Assembly: GCA_038373865.1 (NCBI GenBank)
Contig: JAXGGA010005775.1
Span: 1 to 64,000 of the forward strand
Origin: Uloborus plumipes
Lineage: Eukaryota; Arthropoda; Arachnida; Araneae; Uloboridae
Length of the DNA stretch: 64,000 nt
Reading direction: 5' to 3'
A model generated the notes under the pieces. It worked only from the letters and a program-made list of their open reading frames with translations. It was not told the origin of the DNA and did no database searches. The translations under genes were made by a program, and so were the position numbers. Below are positions 46,440-59,039 of the stretch, one piece after another (the first letter of the stretch is position 1; each line of letters starts with the position of its first letter).

Positions 46440-47185
46440 TCAGACAAGTGGGGCATGGCAGTAAATGTTGGGTATTGTGAAGTGCTGCATTTTGGTCATG
46501 GAAATAAGCATACAAGCTATTTTTTACAGGGTTCAGTCATTAGTTGGGCAGATATTGTTATGGATCTAGGTGTCTTAATAAATCAGGATTTCAAGTTTAG
46601 TCAACAGTGCAGCATAGCTAGTAACAAAGCTTGGGTTTATTAATAGATCTATTTCAAACAAATCTAGGAAGGTTCTTATGCCTCTATATAGAAGTTTGCT
46701 AAGACCTCATTTGGAGTATGCTATTTAGTTATGGTCTTTTTATCTTAAGAAAGATATTAATTTATTGGAAAGGGTACAAAGGAGGGCTACAAGGTTAGTG
46801 AATGGATTTTCTAATTTAGACTATGATTCCAGACTTAGAATGCTTAACATGTATAGTCTTGAGCAAAGGAGAATCAGAGGGGACATGATTCAGTTGTTTA
46901 AATTTATCAAAATGAAAGATGTTATGGGGTTAAATTTTTGCACGGAAAGCAGGACAAGGGGTCATTGTTTTAAGCTGTTTAAATCTCAGGCTAACCTGGA
47001 AATTCGGAAAAATTACTATTTTAGCAGGGTAGTGGGAACTTGGAATAGTTTACCGGAAGAGGCGGTAAGGAGCAAGGGAGTAGATAGCTTTAAGAGGGCC
47101 ATTGATCTTCATTGGGGTCTATAATTTGACTAGGATCAGCCCTGTTGTTCCCAGAGCCTGTTGCTGGTCGTCGCATTTGTATTTG
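46440..47185 (+). pseudogene. CR1-like LINE, C-terminal reverse transcriptase fragment (copy 1)
   Basis: Frames read YCEVLHFGHGN and DLGVLINQDFKFSQQC. After a shift come MPLYRSLLRPHLEYA, then ERVQRRATRLVNG, LEQRRIRGDMIQLFKFIK, RTRGHCFKLFK, and VVGTWNSLPEEAV, the standard end of CR1/Jockey-like RT proteins. The stop is at about 47122. The 3' end is GGTCGTCGCATTTGTATTTG at 47167-47186. It is truncated at the 5' end and broken by a frameshift. Two more pieces of the same family are at 53690-54190 and 59040-59345. Confidence 0.88.
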
Positions 47186-47566
47186 TACACTGAGGAATGA
47201 AACTTACTTTCTTCACTGAGGAATGAAACTTGGTGTAGAGATAGTTGTTGGTGAATATATTTCTAACAAATATGTACACCATTGTGGCAATGATTGCTTG
47301 ACACTAGTTTTTGCCATGTATCACTCAGTACACTACTGCAAATAATATCTAATTTTGTCCACACACACAGTCTCTGCTTTCTTAATTTTAATTATTTTCA
47401 AGTTTCTTCAAAATTTCATATTCTGCTGTTGAAATAATAAGCGCAAATCAAGTTCTCTGTCAATATCGAAATTGTCATTAGTGCAGTACAGAATTATACT
47501 TATGCACAAATATAGCATTATTGTAGATCAGAAAATTTAGACGCCAATCTCATTGTTCACTCCATC

Positions 47567-47567
<1 letters not shown>

Positions 47568-47628
<61 letters not shown>
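47568..47628. repeat. (TA)n microsatellite
   Basis: An uninterrupted run of about 30 TA units. Confidence 0.98.
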
Positions 47629-47631
<3 letters not shown>

Positions 47632-47802
47632 CACATGACTATATTTTGACTATTAATTTTTTAATCATTATTAAATATAAACTAATTGTAAATAATATTT
47701 TAAAAGTTTTCTTTAAGAGTAAGTAGGGTTTTTAAAGTTCGACAAAACTCCTGAAAACGCTGTTACATTTTCTTTAATTTTTAAATTTTTCAGTAAGCCT
47801 TT

Positions 47803-49637
47803 CATTGTTCGCCGATATATATCAGTCGATATATATCCGATATTTATTCTGAAAATATCACGATATTTTGATATTTTCGATATTTATTTTTTGAAATCCG
47901 ATATTTTCAATAGAAAAATTGTTTTCATCATATTAATGATGTCATCTTTAGTATGATGTAATAATATGATATTCCTTTTTTATTTTCTGATAATAAAATT
48001 AAAAATTTTCAAAACAACTTGAATAGAGATGAAAAATGTCTAGTTAAAAATTAAAAGTTAATTAGAATATGGAAATGTGTCTAATGTTTGTACAATGTGT
48101 GCTAGTGCTAAACAACAGATGTTTTATTTTTGCTAAAATAGCTAACAAAAGAAAAATAAGTGAAACAGCTTACACTAAAATAAAGTCACTTAATGTTAAT
48201 ATAAATTTAAAGTTGCTAAAAATAAAATAATAATATGAAAGAGAGAAAAAAAATCTAAGTTAGCTAGAAGTAAAAATATTAAGTTATTAAAAATGAAAAC
48301 ATAAAGTATTTTTTTAATTCATAATTTTATATTCCAAATTTGAAATAATCCTTAGGGAAGAAAAAATGATTATAATTTTAAAGCAGTATTAAAATAAATA
48401 AAAATGAACCCTTAAAGGTGACCTTAGAATTTCAAATCATTTTCAAAACACTAATTTGAATTGAAAACAAGTTATCAGTATTATTTTAATGTTTTTGAAC
48501 AAAAATAATGATTTAGTTTTATTTTATTTATTTTTTGAACATATTCATCTGATATGAAGGACTACCACTTAGTGAGTTTTGAATTAATTTAGAGGTCTTA
48601 ATATTAAAATTTTTAATCTAAACTTTTTACATTCCTATATCTTACCAACTTATATAACATACTTAAAAATTAAAAAAAAGTATCTATTAGAAAAAAAAAA
48701 TAAAAAATTTGCTAAAGTTTCCGTTTACAACATGTAAACAAAGGTTATGTGACCTATGTCATACATGCTGGATCTCAATATAATTGGCTGCTGCCCCACC
48801 ATTATTATTACCTTTTTAGCTAGAAGCTTTAAACAAAGTTCTGTTTTGACTACTACTTTTATCCAATTTTATTTGAGTGTTTGAAAGTTCTATACACTAT
48901 GCCAAGAGAAAAAGATCCTATCTGGTAATATTTTGAGTGCAAATCAATAGGAAGGAAATAGTGGAAAATGGGCAATTTGTATTATTTGCAAAAAAGAGAT
49001 GCAGGGGACAGAACATTTCATTGTATGCAAATTTTAATGTATATTTATGTAGAGAAATATTGAAAGAAACATTAATGTTTTGTCTGTACTGTAATAATGC
49101 TTATTTAAGGAAATAAATAACATTGATTTGAGGATGTAGTTACTATTTAAAGAATTAAGCTTGCGCGAATCGAAAATATCGAATATACAGTAGAGAACCA
49201 GTTATCCGGGATATTTGGGACCACAGCTATCCCGGATAACTGAATTTCCCGGTTTTCTAGATCACTACGAAGCGATATTTGCCAATTGTTTATAAAACCC
49301 AAGTTACTATAACAAATAGTAATGCATCTTAAAATCTGAAGAGAAAAGATCCAGAAGTGCTTATAGATATTACAATATTAAAATTTTCTGAGCTATATGC
49401 CACTTATATGGTATTTATGAAGAAACCGTTCATATTCATTTAGGTATTTCAAAAGAAAAAAAAACTATTTTTTTTTAGAAATTGCCGAAAATGCGTATTT
49501 TAAAAAGTGGCGGAAAAATCGACAAAATGTTGCCGGTTTTCTGGTTTCCCAGTATTTTGGTTCCCGGATAAAAGGTTCTGTACTGTATATCAAAATATCG
49601 GATATTTTCGAAAATATCACGATATTTACGAACCCTG
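47803..49637 (+). mobile_element. hAT-type element with a BED zinc-finger remnant
   Basis: The 8-base duplication AAGCCTTT flanks it exactly (47795-47802, 49638-49645). The right end CGAACCCTG and the left end CATTGTTCG (decayed CAGGGTTCG) are inverted. Both sides carry many CGATAT/ATATCG motifs (47810-47900 and 49590-49630). Around 48899-49020 the + strand reads MPREKDPIW, YFE and then AICIICKKEMQG, the start of a BED-type zinc finger with its CxxC pair, typical of hAT transposases, with stops. A later pogo-like MITE sits at 49188-49585. Confidence 0.85.
49188..49585. mobile_element. pogo/Tc1-mariner-like MITE, 398 bp
   Basis: Ends CAGTAGAGAACC and GGTTCTGTACTG are inverted, with TA on both sides (49186-49187, 49586-49587). 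An inner inverted pair, TTATCCGGGAT and ATCCCGGATAA, follows the left end. It is non-coding and is inserted into the right side of the hAT-type element. Confidence 0.88.
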
Positions 49638-49645
49638 AAGCCTTT

Positions 49646-50318
49646 GCTTGCTGCTCTTAATGCTGTACTGTGGCAAACTTGCTGCTCTGTCCCTACTTTA
49701 TGTTGCAATTAACGCGCAAGAGCTTGCACGGGGTCGAAAACAACACCAGCGATTTTTGTTTCAATTTCTTGGAACTTCATAGCCAAATAAGGAAACCATC
49801 TTTTCAGTAGCTGCAATTGTGTTCTTGATTGATGTGAGGGTGTGGTTGGAATTTTCCTAAATCCTTTCCATTCTTGCAAAAAGAAGGGTCTTTTGCGAGC
49901 ACTGGGGAGGGTCGCTTTCGACCCTCGTTCGAGCCCTCGTGTGACAAATAATGGCGCGAGTACTCGCAAGTTAATATTCTTTCTGTGTCTAATAAAAATA
50001 TATCAAATGCTTATCTTTTATTTAGTTTAAAGTAATTAGAATATGCAAATACAAATAGAAAAACTTTCAAAATCATGCAATAATTTTTGTTTCCTGTAAC
50101 AGTAATTTTGAAAGAGGTATATTATTTAAATCGAAAGTTTCCTACTTCTAAAAAGAATTTCTGCTTTTTCATTAATTGTCTGTTTTTATGCTTGTATATT
50201 TCCACCCGGAGTTTAGTTCCTGAATGAATCTCACTTTTAACCTTATTACTGTTGATTTGATGCTCTTATCAATTTTGCTTAATATAGTCTCAATTTATTT
50301 TCCTTCAATTTTAAATAG
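49646..50318 (+). other. PPP4R1: PPP4R1 intron end
   Basis: It contains a GC-richer block at 49709-49969 whose minus-strand frame has 86 codons with no recognised domain, possibly a repeat fragment. The rest is AT-rich up to the AAATAG acceptor. Confidence 0.45.
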
Positions 50319-50507
50319 AGATTACGAAACCTAGCTGAAAGCCAAGATATAATCCCTCCTGCCTTGTTGGACCTGTATTTGAAACTTTACCACAATCAAG
50401 AGTTTCAAGTGCACTGTGCCTGCAGCTTTCCTGCTGTTGTGTACACTGTTGGGAGAAAACACTGGTTCATTCTACGTGACGCGTTTCTGAAATTTGTTAA
50501 CAGTGGG
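50319..50507 (+). CDS. PPP4R1: PPP4R1 exon (start of C-terminal HEAT block)
   Basis: Sixty-three codons, phase 0 to phase 0, between AAATAG and GTAGGT. The translation contains IIPPALLDLYLKL, then HCACSFPAVVYTVGRKHW. It matches vertebrate VVPQALLDQYL and HCAYSLPGVALTLGRQNW. The segment between these two motifs is shorter than in vertebrates. Confidence 0.95.
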
Positions 50508-50991
50508 GTAGGTTCTTACTACCTTTTCTTTTTCTAATGCTAAGTTATTAAATAGGGTTGATGATAATTAGCAGCCAAACGAGTAATGGGTGAGTTTGTT
50601 TTGTATTGTCGATATGAAGTTTGAACAGTATAACTTCATAAATCCGTACTAATAGGGGATCCAAGTCATTCAAATTAATGAAAGTACTGATTAAATAAAG
50701 TAACCTACAAATTGTGCCAAGGTTCATAAAAAAACTACTGTACAAAGTAATTATGTAATTTGAATTCATGAGGAGGAAATACACAATTGTACAAATGAAA
50801 TCTTGTATTGATCTGTACTTTTGATTGGGAGATAATTTTGATTCAAGGGGTGCTTTGGGGGAAGAATATGTATTGCTTTTTTTTTTTTTTTCAATGTGGC
50901 TGTTTTAACTTTTTTTTTTTTATTCAAAAGCTTTGAACATTAACACCTGTCTAGCTCATGATGCCAAATAACATGAATGCTCTCTTTTCAG
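50508..50991 (+). other. PPP4R1: PPP4R1 intron
   Basis: A 484-base intron, AT-rich, with T-runs at 50878-50891 and 50911-50921. It ends TCTTTTCAG. Nothing else was seen. Confidence 0.6.
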
Positions 50992-51156
50992 ATAACTCAG
51001 CGTACAATTATTGCTACCAGCTTTCATGAGCTGGTCAAGATTTTAGACCAAGAAACCTTTAATAAAGACCTTTTGCCCATCTTCAAAGAATTTTTGGAAC
51101 GTGATGAGGGTGAAATACGCGACAAAGTCATTGAACATCTGTCAGATATTGTACGA
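50992..51156 (+). CDS. PPP4R1: PPP4R1 exon (HEAT repeat)
   Basis: Fifty-five codons, phase 0 to phase 0, between TTTTCAG and GTAAGT. It reads TIIATSFHELVKILDQE, DLLPIFKEFLERDEGEIRDK and IEHLSDIVR, matching vertebrate TLAFSIHELAVILG and DLVPIFNGFLKDLDEVR. One complete HEAT repeat plus the next first helix. Confidence 0.95.
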
Positions 51157-52061
51157 GTAAGTTATCTTCAGGGTACATGCTTCCTGTTTTGACAATTTTC
51201 TCTTTTACCTTCCAATTACTGTATTCGTAGTCGTTTTGTCTTTCTTTGGATATGATGTATGTATTTGCTACCTTTCAGGAAATTGATCTTCTATCTTAAA
51301 TTACTTCTCAACCCCAGTAGCAGAAACTAACATTGTGGCTTTGCCTGCCTTGTTTCTTAAGAAAGTTTTGCAAAATTGATCTGAAGTAACTGAGAAAACT
51401 TACTTCCTTGTACAATGAATGGAAGGATCGTCTTCACGAAAAATTTATTGCTCAAATTTCAACATAAATTTCCAATTTAAGTACCGCGAAACAAAATTTG
51501 ACATTAGTTTTTTTTCCTCCAGGTCCAAAGAAATGGAAAATAAATAAAATATAAATTATGATTTCTAAATGTGCATTTTAATCAATGTTCCAGGGTTGGG
51601 ATTTTGGACTTCAGAAGCTGACTTTGGACAGGACAGGTGGAAATTAGTCTGAAACTCCAAAAATGTCTTAAATTGGCCAAAAGTATACTAAAGCTAAAGG
51701 GAAAAATCAATCGAAATTTTAATCAGTTGTAAGTCTTAAATATTTAGTTGTTTTCCTTTAATTATTTTCAGTCTTAGAAGCCTGACCTATATATAAACTT
51801 GAAACTTACGGTTTCGGCTCAGAATGCTGTGAAGAGACAACAGTATGGCCAAAACGGTCAAAACTGGACACAAATGCAATAGGAACAAATTTTTGGTCTG
51901 ATGATTCATCAGACCATATGATTGAGAGAAAAAGCCCCTCTAAAATCATGACTCTCCACTTGAACCTTGGCTAGAACCCTTCCATGTTAAAGTTTTAGAT
52001 TCAACACTCAATAAAAAAAATTGCAATTTTATTGATTTATTTATTTTCTTTTTACTATTAG
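51157..52061 (+). other. PPP4R1: PPP4R1 intron
   Basis: A 0.9 kb intron without a recognised repeat or gene. It ends TTACTATTAG. Confidence 0.6.
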
Positions 52062-52162
52062 CATGGTGGTGACAATGCAAGAATAACTTTTTCAACTGCA
52101 ATGAAATCTGGCTCGTTGTTATACTGCGGCAGAAATTGGAGATTTGAATTCACTCTTGCAGA
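52062..52162 (+). CDS. PPP4R1: PPP4R1 exon (HEAT repeat)
   Basis: An exon of 101 bases, phase 0 in and phase 2 out (GA|A), between CTATTAG and GTAAGT. It ends RNWRFEFTLAE, matching the highly conserved NWRFRAELAEQL of vertebrate PPP4R1; the Q and L come from the next exon. The preceding stretch is weakly conserved. Confidence 0.92.
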
Positions 52163-52614
52163 GTAAGTATGTGGGATTCAATTGTTAATTTCAAAATAGG
52201 GTTTTTACTCTTTAGAAAATACCTGTTACTTACTAGTATTTTGATAAAACTTTCCTCGCTACTTAAAAGGCGAGTCGCCTTGGCTGCGAGTAGTCTGTTC
52301 CTCACTACGTTAAAGGCGCGAAGCGCCCGTGCAACGCCTGACCACGCAGCTAGTAATTTACCTTATTAGGTGTTATGATGCCTTGATATTTCAATGAACG
52401 TCAAGTAATATTTCATTTTTTGGGGCTTAGCTCTAAACATTTAGTGTCTTATCTAAATTGTAATTTTTGATAATTACTATACTAAAAGTCTTAATTTAAC
52501 ATGTGAATTTTGACTTTTTTAATAGGGTAAAACAAATGTAAAAGTCTAATTTGTCTTTTAAATTAAAATTTTGAAACGCAAACTTTCTTCTGATGATATT
52601 TTCTTTTCTCGCAG
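52163..52614 (+). other. PPP4R1: PPP4R1 intron with a short GC-rich hairpin insertion
   Basis: At about 52245-52352 a GC-rich block interrupts AT-rich sequence. It contains AAGGCGAGTCGCCTT and GGCGCGAAGCGCC hairpins and ends GCAGCTAGT. The hairpin followed by CTAGT is reminiscent of a Helitron 3' end, but the spacing is longer than usual and no 5' end was defined. Confidence 0.45.
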
Positions 52615-52735
52615 ACAACTGTCTTCCATAATAGAGTTATTTGATACGAAAGAAGTGAGTAAGATTTATTTGCCCTTTGCATTGGATTTGCTTAAGAACA
52701 AAATTTCAGTGATCAGGCACGCTGCAGTTCAACTG
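52615..52735 (+). CDS. PPP4R1: PPP4R1 exon (HEAT repeat)
   Basis: An exon of 121 bases entering with one base that completes the GA|A codon, and leaving in phase 0, between CTCGCAG and GTAAGA. It reads QLSSIIELFDTKEVSKIYLP then FALDLLKNKISVIRHAAVQL, matching vertebrate QLILLLELYSPRDVYDYLRP and the IALNLCADKVSSVR helix. Confidence 0.95.
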
Positions 52736-53689
52736 GTAAGATTTTTAAAACATTCATATTGATAAATTAATTAAATGCTACAAGGGTGGAAAATTTAATT
52801 GAAATTTTTGCTACATCTTGTGGAAAATTTCCTCACCAGGATTTTGTCTTAATTGTAATGGAGGTTTTGCAATGGGGATTCATAGGATATAAATTCAATG
52901 TGTATTAAAAAAGTCAAGTATCTGCAATAGAGCATAGCCATCAGCTCTCTTGGTGAATTGATATTCCAGTCATTTATTCTAATAATAATAGCTAATTATC
53001 CATTAGGTTGGGCTAAAAAAATCTTTTTTTGATAGCGCGAACAAGTTGCGTAATGTGCTAGCTAGCACTTACAAAATTTTTAGGAATATTAAAAATATCT
53101 AGCCAACACCCTTAGACACTGAAAATCAGAAAAATAAGAAGAAAAAATAATTTCTTGTAGATTTTTTTTTTTTTTTTGTTAATATTTAGATACAATGGAA
53201 ATGTGGACTTTTTCATTGAACATTTTAAAGATTTTTTTTCTTTTGATCATTTTATTCCTTTCAACAAGATTTCACTTTTTGGGGCAGAAGGGGGGGGGGG
53301 GGGAGCTGCTAGTTAAAATTGATGGGGCACCCGCTAATCAAATCATGTGCTAAGTAAGATCTGCAATAGCGAAAGCCATTGTACAGCTTGATAAGTAAAT
53401 ATTCCCGCAATTTGTTCTTCGAGAAATCAGGAAAAGCTGGCAGGTGTGATACACTCATTAAAGACATAGAACTATGGAAGATTATGGATTTCAAAGTTAT
53501 TATTTCAATTAGTTCATAGTTAAGTCCGACCCAGTGATATATCAAACTGATTGGAATCTGAGTATCGTTACCATGGTAATAAATATACATTGATACATGA
53601 CAATTCGTCGGTATATTACCCAGCCTGAATTTAGAATATGCTCTCCAATGTTTTTTTTTTTTTTTTTTTGTAATTTTTCTATTGGTCTC
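52736..53689 (+). other. PPP4R1: PPP4R1 intron, first part
   Basis: AT-rich with a 14-base G-run at 53290-53303 and a T-run at 53651-53669. The 127-codon minus-strand frame here has no domain and is taken as spurious. Confidence 0.5.
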
Positions 53690-54190
<501 letters not shown>

Positions 54191-54199
54191 TGTAATAAA

Positions 54200-57100
54200 T
54201 GGGGGATTCCATGTCAATTCAACCACACCCCAACACCCACCATCTCGGATTTTGATGAAACTTGGTATACTTCCTTCCTTTGTGGTCATAAGCAACCCGC
54301 TAATTTTTTTTTTCTTTCTATCTCGATTCATTTTGATTTTATAGCCTGTTGAAATTTTGCGATTTTACATTTTTTGTAATTCGAGACACATAAACTGAGC
54401 TGATGTTGTTTATGAAAAAAAATTGTACCTAGGTAACTAATGGTTTAATCTGTTTAAAGTTTTTTACAGAAAATGTGAAGACTTTGAGCATATAAATAAA
54501 AAATATTACAATAGTCTTAGTCTGTATGAATTTCTCAAAAAAAAATTTCAAAATTGAAAATTTTGAATTTTTTTTGTCAAAAAAATGCTTTATCAAAATT
54601 TTAAATTTCAACATGAGGGTCGTCTTTAAAAATCATAATATTTTTTTTTTACATGATCATGAATCTGTGCTCTAATTTATCCCATAAAAATAATTATGGG
54701 TATTTGAGTGATTCTCCCCCCCCCCCTCCTTTATAGAAGAAAAAAACGTAAAGCATCATACAAACAAGCTCTTCCAATTTAAAAACAGAATTGTCATCAA
54801 TTCCAACAAAAATTTAAACATGAAGTATGTTGAATATTCAACTCAAACTCATAAAAATGAATGTTAAAGGGTTTTTCTTTCAGTTGAAATAGTTTAAATT
54901 GGAGGAATTCTGGAAATACGATATCATTAAATTTTATACTTGCCTACAACAATTGACTCATACAGATTACTAGATTGTAGTCAAGACAACTTTAAAATTA
55001 AGAGTTAGCTTGACACTAATCCACTGATTATGGTATTTCTAGCACTTTCTGGATACCCGCACCCCCACCCCCACGTTTGAAAAAAAAATGTTGCTGTGAG
55101 AGATTTTTTCAATTACTTTTACTCTTGTGCAAAGAAAAATTCATATTTCTTTTTCTTAAAATGAGAGTTCATGCTCTACAAAAATTAATGGCTCAAATTT
55201 TATAGTTTTAATTAACCTCAAAAAATCTTTTTTTGCCATTAAAAATAGTTTTTACTTTTTTAGTAATTTAAAATTTTGTAGTTTTGCGTTAAACCGCAAA
55301 AAATTTACGGTTATCTCGCTTTTCATACAATTCTAATTTATAACTAAGCAATTTACCCAAAATAATATAAATTCTATAAATACCAGCTTATAATTCTGAT
55401 ATTTGTTTTACATGTGCCTGTTTTTCCTTTTCCTTTCCACTGGGAGCTTACATTCATTAGAAAAGGTGTATCTCCTTCCAGTTATTGTATTTGGTAGTTC
55501 TACAACACTGAGTACATGAGGAAATGGAATTCCACAAATATCAACAGAGCTAGGCCAGTAAAGTGAAGGGGAAGGTCCATTTGGAAGAAAAAATTTCACT
55601 AGAAGGTCTCCTTCGTCTTGGTCAACTTCAGACACCATTCCAAAATACCATAGATTGTCTTAATGTCTTTTTAATAAATCACTACAGACTTTGTGTCCCA
55701 ACTCAAACTTCTTCAAGAATACATTTTCATGATGAAAACAAATATTTCGAATTGAATCCAGCTCACTGTCAAGTCTTGCCTTCAATAATTCTTTTTCTTC
55801 TTCACTTAAACAACTGATATTCTTTATTCCTTTCTCATGAGTGAAAATCAATTTATGACATTCCCTTACAGTTAATTTTCTTACACTGCATATAGATACA
55901 TCCTATAATATAGTTGAAAACACAAGTAAAGTTCTATATCTGTTCAGCAATGGTTTCTCTATGCAACTTAGCAAAGGACAGACTGAAATACAAATTCAAA
56001 GGTAGACACTTGCAGCTCTGAACTTGTTTCATTCATCTGTTGAAGTATCAAAGTAAAACCTGGTTTTGTTCATTTAACTCTGAACCAATGATATAAAACA
56101 GAAAAGGTTTGTTTTAACTTTGCTTTATCATTATTATGAGTTAAAAATGATTAGAATCATGAAAAGAACTATTTAAAATTTGCAACAATCTCTTTTCCCC
56201 CTAAAAATTTTCTGTTTTCTTAAGTGTTTCATATTTTCACTGCATGATCCCTTTTATTCTTAAAAAAAAAAAAAGAAAAAGAAAAATCTGTGATCATCAA
56301 TGGCTCCTAATTAACTTGCATTTGTACAAATGACATTTGCCTCTACCCCCCCCCCCCCTAATTTTATTTATGGGTAATTTACTAGCTCATAAAAAGGATC
56401 AGCTGTCATCTCAAGTCAGCTGATCTGCAAGCTGTATGGTTCACACTTGGTAAGTTTATATTATGGCAGTGAGATTGAGGACTGCTTTTGTGTAAATAAG
56501 TTATTTTTCTTGACTCCTCTCAAAGCAAAGACTGCTGCATTTATTTTTTCAAGATCAGTATGTTGTTTTTAGTCATTTTTATTTTGAAGCAATGATATAT
56601 TTTATATGTATCCTTTCTCTCCAATTTATTGCACTTTTTGAAGTGCACGTGCTTAGACCTTTAACAGTAGATGAGGCATTAAAGCCAGAAAAAAAAAATC
56701 TGGACAAAAGTAGTTTTTCCTGATACATATTTATTTACTTTTGAATTTTCATTTAAAAAAACATAAATCTATTGTAGAGGAGACAAATATATGATTGGGC
56801 ATGTCATTTAAGTCCTTGTTTTTGCATTTTTTATGAACAAAAGTTCATCAAATAAAAGATGTGCATGTATACTAATTTGATCTTACTTTGCTACGAGTGA
56901 AGGAAAGGTAATTTACCTAATTAAAAAAAAATATTACCAAAAAGATGGCCATTGTTTTTTAAGGGGTGTAAAATGGCATTTTAAGAAAAAGATGAATTTT
57001 TCTTTGCATAGAAGTAAAAGTAATTGTGTCTCACAGTAAAATTTTTTTTTCAAACATGGGGGAGGGGGTCCAGAAAGTGCTATAAATAGCATAATCAGTG

Positions 57101-57934
57101 GATTAGTGTCAAGCTAAACTTTTAATTTTAAAGTTGTCTTGACTACAATCTAGTAATCTGTATGAGTCAATTGTTGTATGCAAGTATTAAATTTCATGAT
57201 ATTGTATTTCCAGAATTCCTCCAATTTAAACTATTTCAACTGAAAAAAAAAAAACCTTTAATATTAATTTTTATGAGTTTGAGTTGAATATTTAACATAT
57301 TTCATGTTTAAATTTTTGTTGGAATTGATGGCAATTCTGTTTTTAAGTTCGAGGAAGAGCTTGTTTGTATGATGTTTTACGTTTTTTCTTCTATAAAAAG
57401 GGGGGGGGGGAGAGAATCCCTCAAAGACCCATAGTTATTTTTATGGGATAAGTTAGAGCACATATTCATGATCATGTAAAAAATATTATGATTTTTAAAG
57501 ACGACCCTCATGTTGAAATTTAAAATTTTCATAAAGCCTTTTTTTGACAAAAAAAAATTCAAAATTTTCGATTTTGAAATTTTTTTTTGAATAATTCATA
57601 TAGACTAAGACTATTGTAATATTTTTTATTTACATCCTCAGAGTCTTCACATTTTCTGTAAAAAAAATTAAAAAGATTAAACCATTAGTTACCCAAATAC
57701 AATTTTTTTTTCATAAACAACATCAGCTCAGTTTATGTGTCTCGAAAATGACAAAAAATGTAAAATCGCAAAATTCAACAGGCTATAAAATCAAATCACA
57801 TCGAGATGGAAAGAAAAAAAATTAGGGGATTGCTTATGACCACAAAGGAAGGCAGTATACCAAGTTTCATCAAAATCCGAGATGGTGGGTGTTAAAATCC
57901 CATTTTTGTGGTTGATTTGACTTGGAATGATCCA
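54200..57934. mobile_element. large foldback element, 3.7 kb, with a coding remnant in the loop
   Basis: The left arm (54200 to about 55170) begins TGGGGGATTCCATGTCAATT. The right arm (about 56977-57934) is its reverse complement at about 85-90 percent and ends GACTTGGAATGATCCA. The outer 90 bases share ATTCCATGTCAA and TCGGATTTTGATGAAA with the foldback at 35921-38183, so they are one family. The loop of about 1.8 kb holds a minus-strand coding remnant. TSD unclear. It landed at the end of the CR1-like fragment. Confidence 0.9.
55408..55895 (-). pseudogene. coding remnant in the loop of the large foldback
   Basis: The minus strand reads, in one frame, RECHKLIF, THEKGIKNISCLSEEEKELL and SIRNICFHHENVFLKKFE, up to LLKRH and a single stop. 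It then continues in the same frame with WYFGMVSEVDQDEGDLLVKF, LPNGPSPSLYWPSSVDICGIPF and TGRRYTF, ending KRKNRHM. The ICFHHE part and the GPSPSLYWP part resemble domains I remember in uncharacterised arthropod and cnidarian proteins linked to transposons. The single in-frame stop suggests an internal deletion. Either an element-encoded gene or a captured host fragment. Confidence 0.55.
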
Positions 57935-59039
57935 AATAGAGGATTCACATTGCATAATTACAAGTAAACTACGAACAGAGTTTGGTATTGGACTGTTCAG
58001 ATAACTATTTGAATGCAGTGTATTTCTCAAAATATTTTGGTTTTCAAATAAAATTGAAGGGCTTGCTGCAAAAAGGAGGTAGCTTCAAATTTTAATTTGT
58101 TTGCAATAAAGCTTGGAAAATGAAATCAAATTTTTAAATTTTTTTTTTTTTTTTTTGTCACTCCTTATGTATAACTGCACTGATAATCAATCATACAAGG
58201 GAAATTATAAAACCATAAAAAGAAAAAAATAATTGTTTTTACTTCTAATGTAACTAAACCTTCTGAAAAGTTTGAAATTAGAGCTACCTCCATTTTGCAG
58301 CAAGCCCTTCAATTGCTGAAAACAGCTTTTTTTTATTTCAAACCCCCCTATTTCAAGGTCACTCCTTTGATGGACCTATTTTAGACACTTGATGATATCT
58401 CTGACACAACTTTTTAGAGGAATAACATTTGTCCGCTTTAAAAAAAAATTACCTTATAAAGAATAAAAAACTTTTTAAACATTAGTTTTTTTACTCTATA
58501 GTCATATTTCAACTATCTTTTTGTGAAAAGTATAGAGTAAAATCAGTCAAGGAAACTGGATTACCTCCTCCCTTTTCTTCCACTCTCATGCCAGATCGTG
58601 AATGGGGCATTGAAGCTATTTTCAATCTGAAGGGAGGGCGAAAGCTTTAAAAAGGTTCAGAACCACTGTTTTATAGCATTAACTATAAATGAACTATCAC
58701 TCTCAAAGCTTGATAAATACATGATGCAATTGTGAATAAAATTCATGTCATATGTATCAAATATGTCAAATATTTAATTGATAATCCTTTTTTTTTTCAT
58801 TATTTTTTTCGTTTTCATAGAATCAAATCTATAAAAATAGTATTTTTCTTCTAATTGTTACTTCAAACCTTATATTTTGTGAGATGGTTACTTCTATCCT
58901 TGGCAGAACACAAATCAAACAACTACCTGTAAACTATTAGTTGTACAGTTTTTTAATATGTAGCCCGATGACGTTCTATTTATCACCATTTGAGAACATA
59001 AATGGTTTAAGAGGATGTCATATTTACATGAAATAAATA
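57935..59039 (+). other. PPP4R1: PPP4R1 intron, third part
   Basis: AT-rich. CTTCAAATTTTAATTTG and GCAAAAAGGAGGTAGCTTC (58058-58090) recur in reverse at 58270-58310 (GAGCTACCTCCATTTTGCAG), giving a small inverted-repeat element of about 270 bases. An orphan hAT-type end lies at 58672. Confidence 0.5.
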
